A stretch of 64,000 bases of DNA from Aquibacillus saliphilus (GTDB lineage: Bacteria > Bacillota > Bacilli > Bacillales > Amphibacillaceae), in assembly GCF_020404745.1 (NCBI RefSeq), contig NZ_JAIZAP010000008.1, positions 1 to 64,000 of the forward strand, in the 5' to 3' direction. The notes beneath the pieces are model-generated. The model ran no database searches and had not been told where the DNA came from. It saw nothing but the letters and a program-made list of their open reading frames with translations. The translations under genes and the position numbers were made by a program. Shown piece by piece: positions 56,475-62,987 of the stretch (position 1 is the stretch's first letter; every line of letters begins with the position of its first letter).

Positions 56475-56618
56475 TTGAAAAAAAATAATTATTTAGACCC
56501 GAGCTTGAAAAATAAAGGAGAAGAACTTGTAAGCCAACAGATTTTAGATAGTTACCATAGTGGAGTTATTGATAGTGATCGAGAAGCAAATTCTAAAGGC
56601 AAGAATTTGAGTAACTAG
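56475..56618 (+). CDS. Small acidic/basic protein of 47 aa
   Basis: A 47-codon ORF starts with TTG behind a consensus SD (GGAGGTGAT). The product begins MKKNNYLDPSLKNKGEELVS and ends KGKNLSN; it is hydrophilic without cysteines or membrane segments. The strong SD and correct spacing argue that it is translated. I do not recognise it; composition resembles minor spore or cytosolic small proteins. Confidence 0.65.
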   Translation: MKKNNYLDPSLKNKGEELVSQQILDSYHSGVIDSDREANSKGKNLSN

Positions 56619-56742
56619 AATAAACTAGGGCTAGGGACTTCTAAAATTAGTTCCTAGTCTTTTTAGGTAGTAATAATATTTTTGTTCATGTACGATATAA
56701 TTGCTTGTAATAGAATAAAAATTCGTTTTTAGGAGGGGTCAT

Positions 56743-57495
56743 ATGGGACATGCAATTATTACTGCAGGTACGAAAGGATTGGGCAGAAAAGTAACAGAGG
56801 AGTTCATTAATGCAGGACATGCAGTTACAGTAACCTACTTAAATGATTTGGATAAAGCAAATGAATTAAAAGAAATTTTTCCGAATGGAAAATTACATAT
56901 AGTAAATGTCGATGTAACAAAAAAAGAAGATCTTAATAGACTAGTAGAACAAGCAGTGAATCGATTTGGAACAGTAGACTATTTAGTGAATAATGCGGGT
57001 CCATTTGTTTTTGAACGGAAAAAGTTAATGGATTACACTCAAGAGGAGTGGGACAGTATGGTACGAGGTAATTTAGATGCTGTCTTTCACATGATGAAGC
57101 TAACAATACCAAGTATGAGAGAGCAAGGATTTGGGAGGATTATAAACTGTGGATTTCAAGGGGCATCATCAGCTTCAGGATGGTTATATCGTTCTGCATT
57201 TGCAGCTGCAAAGGTAGCCCTTGTTTCATTAACAAAATCAATCGCTCTTGAAGAAGCTGAATTTGGTATTACATCCAATATGATTTGTCCGGGGAATATT
57301 GTTGGAGAGATGAAGGAGTCTAGTATTGCGAGGAGCAGGACCATTCCTGATGAATTCACTCCAATTGGTAGATCTGGGACCGGAGAGGATATCGCTAGAA
57401 CAATCTTATTTTTATGTGATAGAGATTCAGATATGATAACCGGTTCAATCTTTGAAGTAACTGGTGGACTTGATGTCATAAACAGATATCGATAA
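56743..57495 (+). CDS. ytkK: SDR-family protein YtkK-like, catalytic Tyr replaced
   Basis: 250 aa Rossmann-fold short-chain dehydrogenase. TAGTKGLGRKVTEEF is the cofactor motif and DYLVNNAGPF the structural NNAG motif. At the active site the usual YxxxK reads FAAAK (in LYRSAFAAAKVAL), and the Ser position reads NCGFQGA. It resembles FabG-type reductases overall, but without the Tyr it is likely altered or non-catalytic. SD TAGGAGG. It precedes ald. Confidence 0.87.
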   Translation: MGHAIITAGTKGLGRKVTEEFINAGHAVTVTYLNDLDKANELKEIFPNGKLHIVNVDVTKKEDLNRLVEQAVNRFGTVDYLVNNAGPFVFERKKLMDYTQEEWDSMVRGNLDAVFHMMKLTIPSMREQGFGRIINCGFQGASSASGWLYRSAFAAAKVALVSLTKSIALEEAEFGITSNMICPGNIVGEMKESSIARSRTIPDEFTPIGRSGTGEDIARTILFLCDRDSDMITGSIFEVTGGLDVINRYR

Positions 57496-57552
57496 CAGTA
57501 CATTTTTTTGATAAAATATACCATATAGATAAAGATAAAGGGAGGTCAACAA

Positions 57553-58665
57553 ATGAATATAGGTATTCCAAAAGAAATAAAAAACAATGAAAATCGTGTA
57601 GCAATGACCCCTGCGGGAGTAATAACACTAACTAATGCAGGTCACTATGTTTATGTGGAAACAACGTCAGGTCAGGACTCTGGTTTTACAGATGATCAGT
57701 ATATAGAAGCTGGGGCGTTTATTGTGTCTTCCGCGCAAGAAGCATGGAAACAGGATATGGTTATGAAAGTAAAAGAACCTTTACCAGAAGAATACGCTTA
57801 TTTTCATGAGGGCTTAATATTATTTACATATTTACATTTAGCTCCTGAACCGGAACTTACAAAAGCTTTAATAGATAAAAAAGTAATTGGGATTGCTTAT
57901 GAAACTGTTCAATTGAGCAATGGTTCATTACCACTTCTAACGCCGATGAGTGAAGTTGCTGGGCGAATGGCTACACAGATTGGCGCACAATTTTTAGAGA
58001 AACCTAATGGTGGTAGGGGAATATTGCTGGCAGGAATCCCAGGTGTTAAAAGAGGAAAGGTAACGGTTATTGGTGGTGGAGTAGTGGGTACAAATGCAGC
58101 GAAAATTGCTATTGGACTGGGTGCCGATGTTACGATTATTGATCTAAGTCCGGAAAGGTTACGACAGTTGGATGATATATTTGGTTCGTCAATCAACACA
58201 CTGATGTCAAACCCGTTAACAATTTCTGATGCACTAAGAGAATCAGATTTAGTAATCGGAGCAGTGCTTATACCTGGAGCCAAAGCACCGAAGCTGGTAA
58301 CAACAGAGATGGTGAAATCAATGCCTGAAGGTTCTGTTATTGTTGATGTCGCGATAGACCAAGGAGGTATTTTTGAAACAACGGATCGAATCACAACCCA
58401 TGATAATCCAACATATGAAAAGTTCGGTGTGCTTCATTATGCAGTAGCTAACATGCCAGGAGCGGTGCCAAGAACTTCAACAATGGGCTTAACTAATGTT
58501 ACTGTGCCTTATGCCTTGCAACTCGCAAATAAAGGTTATAGACAAGCTTGTTTATCAAATGAAGCTTTACGTAAGGGAATAAATACGCTTTGTGGCTATG
58601 TAACTTATCAAGCAGTTGCCGAAGCCCATCAATTGGAGTATGCAGATGTTAATACTTTGTTATAA
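57553..58665 (+). CDS. ald: Alanine dehydrogenase
   Basis: 370 aa. [20 protein letters not shown] start, the catalytic Lys/His region [15 protein letters not shown], and the NAD-binding [20 protein letters not shown] (about residue 172). It converts L-alanine to pyruvate and ammonia with NAD+, important for alanine use and spore outgrowth in Bacillus. SD GGGAGGT. Confidence 0.96.
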   Translation: MNIGIPKEIKNNENRVAMTPAGVITLTNAGHYVYVETTSGQDSGFTDDQYIEAGAFIVSSAQEAWKQDMVMKVKEPLPEEYAYFHEGLILFTYLHLAPEPELTKALIDKKVIGIAYETVQLSNGSLPLLTPMSEVAGRMATQIGAQFLEKPNGGRGILLAGIPGVKRGKVTVIGGGVVGTNAAKIAIGLGADVTIIDLSPERLRQLDDIFGSSINTLMSNPLTISDALRESDLVIGAVLIPGAKAPKLVTTEMVKSMPEGSVIVDVAIDQGGIFETTDRITTHDNPTYEKFGVLHYAVANMPGAVPRTSTMGLTNVTVPYALQLANKGYRQACLSNEALRKGINTLCGYVTYQAVAEAHQLEYADVNTLL

Positions 58666-58671
58666 ATAAGC

Positions 58672-58705
58672 TAAAAAGAAGGTGTGAGATGCATCTTCTT
58701 TTTTA
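58672..58705 (+). terminator. Terminator after ald
   Basis: AAAAAGAAGGTG pairs with CATCTTCTTTTT, followed by a T-run, 7 bases after the ald stop. Confidence 0.8.
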
Positions 58706-58745
58706 AGGTCTAGAAAATTATAAAATGGACTGCTGTGGATAATTA

Positions 58746-58840
58746 ATTACTAAGTTAGCCACGTCCGGCGCCTACCCGGAAATAAGCGGTTTATTTATTT
58801 CGAATGCCCCCGCCTGAGGTCTTAAGTCAATCCTATCTGC
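58746..58840 (+). repeat. GC-rich interspersed repeat, copy 2 (diverged)
   Basis: It shares with copy 1 (45768-45835) the flank CTAAGTT..CCA, the core CCGGCGCCTAC, CCGCCTGAGG and a following AAGTCAAT. An extra AT-rich segment, itself palindromic (AATAAGCGGTTTATTTATT), sits between the halves. GC content contrasts with the surrounding DNA. Confidence 0.6.
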
Positions 58841-58862
58841 CTGTGCCTTTGTTCTTATTAAT

Positions 58863-58985
58863 GCAATTTCAACATACCGTTTTTTTGAAGGTTGTCATCA
58901 AAATATAGTTGGGATAAACCGTTTCCAAACTATATTTCGATGACAATTGCTGCATAAGGAAATGATGAAATTGATTCAAATAATT
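58863..58985 (-). repeat. MITE-like palindromic repeat, copy C (longest)
   Basis: Outer ends GCAATTTCAACATACC and GGAAATGATGAAATTG are imperfect inverted repeats. Inside, a 19-base arm at 58892-58910 (TTGTCATCAAAATATAGTT) is complementary in 18 of 19 positions to 58928-58946, enclosing GGGATAAACCGTTTCC. Oriented on the minus strand it matches copy B and the ends of copy A. No ORF is present. A non-autonomous element or structured non-coding repeat is the best reading. Confidence 0.8.
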
Positions 58986-59115
58986 AGATTTTTTCTACAC
59001 TTGATAAGTTATTATCGCTATTATACAAAGAAGAGATAATACCATAAGTATAATTGTTCATTATTTCACAAAATATACACACATTTAATCTTTTAATGTA
59101 TCTAAAATATGATAT

Positions 59116-59165
59116 TATAATATGTGAAGTTACTCACAAAAAGAATTTATGTGAATAAAGTCACA
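59116..59165 (+). promoter_or_regulatory. -10 element and two CRP/FNR-like operators
   Basis: TATAAT at 59116-59121 is followed by two perfect TGTGA-N6-TCACA palindromes: 59123-59138 (spacer AGTTAC) and 59150-59165 (spacer ATAAAG), with centres 27 bases apart. This is the consensus for Crp/Fnr-family regulators, including Bacillus Fnr. Because they lie downstream of the TATAAT, they would repress from that promoter; a different, undetected start site would change that reading. Confidence 0.7.
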
Positions 59166-59190
59166 TAAATATTAGGGGGATAATTAAATT

Positions 59191-60153
59191 ATGAAATGGA
59201 AAACATTATTAGTCGTAGGTTTGTCAGTAAGTTTGTTAGCTGCTTGTGGTTCTGAAGCTGAAGAAACAGAAGCTCCAGCGGAAACTGAAAAAGGAGCAGA
59301 TGTAGTAACAACTGCGTCAATCGTTAATGAAGCTGGTGCGTTTGTTGATGCGGTAAGTGAAGATGGAACGTGGATTATAGCAGCACTTAATGATTTGACT
59401 ATTGACGAAGAAGTAGTAGTCGCTGGTGAGTTCTATGATAAAGATGATACAACAAAGGACATCTACCGAAAAATTGCTCCATATACACAAGATGATGATC
59501 ATAATATTACAGAATCTTTCACAATAACAGTACCTAAACTAACTGTACAAAGTGAAAACTTGAATTTCCAAGGTGGTACACTAGCGGGTGATGTTTATGT
59601 TGAGGCGAATGGATTTTTACTTCATGAAAGTGCAACAATAGAAGGTAATCTATACTTTGCAAACGAGGAAGTAGAAGCATCCGCAACAATTGAAGGAGAA
59701 GTAACTGGGGCTGTTGAAGTAGCAGGAGCAGATGCAGTAACTGGTGCAACTCAGGTTGTAGTTGAAGATGAAAAGTCTCTATTAAACGGAATAAGTGAAG
59801 ATGGAGCTTGGATTGTTATTTTCAATGAAGATTTGACTGTTGATCAGGAACTAGTATTAGAAGGTGAATTTATCAGTAAAGATGAGCCAGCTCGCAAACT
59901 TGCTTTATATACACAAGATGAAGAACGCAATATTACTGATTCTTACACTTTGACAGCACCTTCATTAACAGTTAAAAGTGAGAATGGTAGAATTCAAGGT
60001 GGTACATTTAAAGGTGATGTATATGTAGAAGCAAATGGCTTCACACTTCCAGATGGAACAGTAGATGGTAATGTTTACTTCGCTAATGATGAGTATCAAT
60101 CAACAGCTGACTTATCAGGTGGTACAGTCACTGGATCTACTGAAGTTCAATAA
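59191..60153 (+). CDS. Lipoprotein with duplicated beta-solenoid-like domain
   Basis: 320 aa. Signal peptide with lipobox LLAACGSE (Cys at about 20), then an acidic linker. Two copies of one domain follow with a period of 146 codons (SEDGTW at residue 56, SEDGAW at residue 202). Each has LTV.SEN...QGGT..GDVYVEANGF and G.VYFAN, a polar repeat pattern like that of bactofilin or adhesin beta-helices. Likely anchored outside the membrane. Function unknown; not a family I can name. SD AGGGGGA. Confidence 0.82.
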   Translation: MKWKTLLVVGLSVSLLAACGSEAEETEAPAETEKGADVVTTASIVNEAGAFVDAVSEDGTWIIAALNDLTIDEEVVVAGEFYDKDDTTKDIYRKIAPYTQDDDHNITESFTITVPKLTVQSENLNFQGGTLAGDVYVEANGFLLHESATIEGNLYFANEEVEASATIEGEVTGAVEVAGADAVTGATQVVVEDEKSLLNGISEDGAWIVIFNEDLTVDQELVLEGEFISKDEPARKLALYTQDEERNITDSYTLTAPSLTVKSENGRIQGGTFKGDVYVEANGFTLPDGTVDGNVYFANDEYQSTADLSGGTVTGSTEVQ

Positions 60154-60172
60154 TAAATTTTAAATAACGATC

Positions 60173-60209
60173 AAAAAAAGTTAATCGGTGATACCGGTTA
60201 ACTTTTTTT
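60173..60209 (+). terminator. Terminator of the duplicated-domain lipoprotein gene
   Basis: AAAAAAAGTTAA.CGG / CCG.TTAACTTTTTTT, a near-perfect stem with a T-run. Confidence 0.92.
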
Positions 60210-60479
60210 ATTGGCAACTTATTTTTTTCTAGTAGTCCCAGAGTTTTAGGTTGCTTTTTAATTACTAATCATGCACGCATCTGGATTAATGTAGTACATA
60301 CTTGTATAATATATTGAGAGTGGAAAGTGTTAATAAATGGAATTGATTCAACTGATTTTCTTGACTTAATATGAATAATGAAAATAAACTATTGTAAATA
60401 TAAATTTAGGAAGTGAAAATGCATTTACACGCTGCTAGTTTATGATTATTTTTACTTTAAGAAAAAAATATTGAAAAAA

Positions 60480-60505
60480 TGAAACATTTTATATCTTCAA
60501 TCGTA
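60480..60505 (+). promoter_or_regulatory. Sigma-W-type (ECF) promoter of the pspA cluster
   Basis: TGAAAC (60480-60485), exactly 16 bases, then CGTA (60502-60505): a full match to the Bacillus sigma-W promoter (TGAAAC-N16-CGTA). It faces the DUF4178 gene with an expected start about 35 bases before the GTG. In B. subtilis the pspA operon is also under sigma-W, which responds to membrane-active agents. Confidence 0.85.
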
Positions 60506-60546
60506 TTGTTATTATAAGAGATTTTTTTTGAGGAAGAGGTGCAAGT

Positions 60547-61056
60547 GTGGGACTATTCTCCAGGATATTTTCCAATAAAGAAACCACTACAAACGTAAAG
60601 GAGCGAACTGCATTATCGATTGAGGTTGGTGATATTGTTGTTTACGATCTGACTGATTATGAAGTGGTGGGTAAGATTACTTACCGGCAGGACTCTTATG
60701 TATGGTATGGATATCAGTTGTTAGAAGGTAACAATACAATTTGGTTATCTGCAGAAATGGATGATGAACTAGAATTAGGAATATACAAAACAATAAACCT
60801 GCCAGTTACACATCCACATCCAAAAGAATTGACCTATCAACGCAAAACATATTATCTTGATGAAGAGGGTGAGGCAAGAGTAGTAGGAGAAGGTAGAAGT
60901 ACAAACATAAACAACAGAATGATGAAATATGTGGAATATTGCGATGATGATGAAGAAAATTTCATTAGTATAGAAGATTGGGGTAGTGAACTTGAAGTTA
61001 GTTTAGGTTCCCCGATTGAAGCTTATGAATTAAAAATAATTGCAGGGTCGATATAA
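60547..61056 (+). CDS. DUF4178-domain protein
   Basis: 169 aa. No membrane segment. SIEVGDIVVYDLTDYEVVGK near residue 28 and WYGYQLLEGNNTIWLSAEMD fit the DUF4178 family, beta-rich domains found beside PspA and polyamine-related genes. Start GTG behind GAGGTG. The first gene after the sigma-W promoter, 15 bases before pspA. Biochemical role unknown. Confidence 0.85.
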   Translation: MGLFSRIFSNKETTTNVKERTALSIEVGDIVVYDLTDYEVVGKITYRQDSYVWYGYQLLEGNNTIWLSAEMDDELELGIYKTINLPVTHPHPKELTYQRKTYYLDEEGEARVVGEGRSTNINNRMMKYVEYCDDDEENFISIEDWGSELEVSLGSPIEAYELKIIAGSI

Positions 61057-61071
61057 TAAGGAGGAACTAAA

Positions 61072-61740
61072 ATGTTTAAATTTTTTAACCGTGTCAAGAC
61101 AGTAGTGAGTTCAGAAATGAATTCTATGTTGGATAAAGCAGAAGATCCAGTGAAAATGCTTGATCAATTTATGAGAGAAATGGAATCTGATATTCGTGAG
61201 GTTGAGAGTTCTGTTGCTAAACAAATTGCGAATGAAAAAATGTTAAATCGCAAGCAGAGTGATGCACAGTCCTTAGTCGAAAAAAGACAAAATCAGGCAG
61301 AAAAGGCAATTGAAGCAGGTAATGAAGATTTAGCACGTCGAGCACTAGAAGACAAAAGTGATTTACAAAAACAAGCCGATTCTTTAAAGCAATCATGGGA
61401 AAGAGCGAAAAGTGATGCTGATGTTTTAAGAGATAAATTGGATGAAATGAAGAAAGAATATCAAGAAATGAAATTGAAAAAAGATTCAATGAAAGCACGT
61501 GCTGAATCTGCAAAAACAAGAACAAAAATGAATCGCACTATGTCTTCAATTGGTAGCGATGATTCCAAACGTGGATTTGAAAGAATGGAAGAAAAAGTAA
61601 TGAGATATGAGGCAGAAGCGGATACTAGTGAAGACCTTTCAACTGCAAGTCGTACTCTAGATGATGAATTTGAAGATTTAGAGAAAAGTGGAGTAGATGA
61701 TGAGCTCGCCGCATTAAAGAAGAAAATGAACAAAGAATAA
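61072..61740 (+). CDS. pspA: Phage-shock protein A / IM30 homologue
   Basis: 222 aa, almost entirely helical. MFKFFNRVKTVVSSEMNSML is the amphipathic membrane-binding helix 1, AEDPVKMLDQFMREME the PspA signature, and the rest forms long coiled coils. PspA/IM30/Vipp1 proteins polymerise on stressed membranes as ESCRT-III relatives. SD AAGGAGG. There is no pspF or liaI/liaH-type partner; the partners here are the DUF4178, DUF4247, DUF350 and spermidine-synthase-like genes. Confidence 0.95.
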   Translation: MFKFFNRVKTVVSSEMNSMLDKAEDPVKMLDQFMREMESDIREVESSVAKQIANEKMLNRKQSDAQSLVEKRQNQAEKAIEAGNEDLARRALEDKSDLQKQADSLKQSWERAKSDADVLRDKLDEMKKEYQEMKLKKDSMKARAESAKTRTKMNRTMSSIGSDDSKRGFERMEEKVMRYEAEADTSEDLSTASRTLDDEFEDLEKSGVDDELAALKKKMNKE

Positions 61741-61746
61741 ATTACC

Positions 61747-61820
61747 ATTGTTCTAGAGAACAATTAAATGGGTTATAATAACGTAAAACCCTTGTAACCA
61801 TTAGGTGCAGGGGTTTTACG
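61747..61820 (+). promoter_or_regulatory. Palindrome, -10-like box and hairpin after pspA
   Basis: ATTGTTCT-AG-AGAACAAT (61747-61764) is a perfect 8-bp-arm palindrome 7 bases after the pspA stop. TATAAT follows at 61774-61779. A hairpin CGTAAAACCC / GGGTTTTACG (61782-61791 with 61811-61820) has no T-run. Together they could be an internal promoter with operator, or an mRNA processing or attenuation point. Confidence 0.5.
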
Positions 61821-61863
61821 GTTTCACCTGAATACACACCTAGGAAAGGGGGAACTAGTTTTC

Positions 61864-62502
61864 ATGAATAAAATTATTTATGGTTTAACTCTGGTGATGC
61901 TACTTTTTATATTGTCTGCTTGTGGTGGTTTGCAGGGAATTACAGGATCAGAAACACCAAGTGTTTCAGTAGAAGATGTTCCAGACGAACCATCAAAGGA
62001 AGAACTTATAAATAATATAAACACCTCAAATGCTGAGGATATAGAAGCTATTGTATCTAATAATTTTCATTTGCTTGATGTTATCTCAACAGATGAAGGT
62101 AACGCAAACGTATATGCTACTAAGCGGTTTACCATTGAAGAACTAGCTGATTTAATAGCTAAAAATATTGAACCGGATGAAAAAAGTGATATTAAAGATA
62201 ATCAACAAATTTTAATTTATCCTGAACATTTTGCTACTTTTAAGGTGAGTGAAGAAGATCAGGAAACAATTTTAATAGAGATTGCAAGTGATCAATTTGT
62301 CCGTAATCATTATTCTCCAAATTATTTAAATGGCTTTTTTACTTTTATGATGCTAAACAGAATGTTGGATTCGAATAATTGGAGTGAAAATAGAAGAAAC
62401 CAGTGTAGAAATGGAAACTGCTACGGTGGTTATTCAACTACTAAATCAACTAATAGGGGAATGTCTACTGTTCGTGGTGGTGGCCCGAGTGTTGGAAAAT
62501 AA
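61864..62502 (+). CDS. DUF4247-type lipoprotein
   Basis: 212 aa. Signal peptide with lipobox ILSACGG (Cys about residue 20). The mature domain includes ATKRFTIEELADLIAKN and IEIASDQFVRNHYSPNYLN. The Gly/Ser-rich tail has NQCRNGNCYGGYS with two cysteines. This matches DUF4247 proteins that accompany PspA and DUF350 genes in Bacilli (family recalled, not searched). Probably an extracellular sensor or binding partner. SD AAAGGGGG. Confidence 0.8.
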   Translation: MNKIIYGLTLVMLLFILSACGGLQGITGSETPSVSVEDVPDEPSKEELINNINTSNAEDIEAIVSNNFHLLDVISTDEGNANVYATKRFTIEELADLIAKNIEPDEKSDIKDNQQILIYPEHFATFKVSEEDQETILIEIASDQFVRNHYSPNYLNGFFTFMMLNRMLDSNNWSENRRNQCRNGNCYGGYSTTKSTNRGMSTVRGGGPSVGK

Positions 62503-62518
62503 ACGAGGAGGTTTTTAA

Positions 62519-62914
62519 ATGGAACCATTTATAACTACTTTTATTTACTTTGTAATCGCAATTGTTATTGTACTGATTGGATTAATTATCTTTGAAAATT
62601 TAACAAGGAAATATAAGGATTGGGAAGAGGTTGGTAGTGGGAATCAAGCTGTTGCCCTGTCGATAGCTGGCAAAATTATAGGTATTTGTATCATTTTATC
62701 TTTTGCCATTTATCACAGTATTGCTATCTGGGAAACGCTTGTTTGGGGAGGATATGGTGTCATTCTTCAAATGATTGCTTACTTAATATTTGAAGGACTA
62801 ACTAGAAAGTTTTCTGTTGAAGAAAAAATTAAGGAAAATAATGTAGCTGTCGGTATTGTATCAATGGCTGTATCAATAGGATTAGCATTTGTAATTGGTG
62901 CATCAATTACATAA
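62519..62914 (+). CDS. DUF350 membrane protein
   Basis: 131 aa with four predicted TM segments in two similar halves (IIFENLTRKYKDWEEVGSGN and LIFEGLTRKFSVEEKIKENN), the internal repeat of DUF350. Each half ends in NQAVALSIAG / NVAVGIVSMAV. Probably a small channel or membrane-sensing protein in the PspA system. SD GAGGAGG; 16 bases after the lipoprotein gene. Confidence 0.88.
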   Translation: MEPFITTFIYFVIAIVIVLIGLIIFENLTRKYKDWEEVGSGNQAVALSIAGKIIGICIILSFAIYHSIAIWETLVWGGYGVILQMIAYLIFEGLTRKFSVEEKIKENNVAVGIVSMAVSIGLAFVIGASIT

Positions 62915-62929
62915 CTTAAGACGAGAACT

Positions 62930-62966
62930 GGTCTGACTTTTTGTTTATAGGTCAGACCTTCTTTTA
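62930..62966 (+). terminator. Hairpin terminator between DUF350 and the SpeE-like gene
   Basis: GGTCTGAC / GTCAGACC (62930-62937 with 62951-62958), then TTCTTTTA. The next gene starts only 21 bases later, so it may act as a leaky attenuator. Confidence 0.7.
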
Positions 62967-62987
62967 TAGATTAACGGAGTGATTAAA

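Larger units (their letters stand above)
60154..60546. other. Gap between the lipoprotein gene and the pspA cluster
   Basis: 393 bases with no gene. It contains a terminator at 60173-60209 and a sigma-W promoter at 60480-60505. A TATAAT at 60305-60310 has no convincing -35. Confidence 0.6.
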
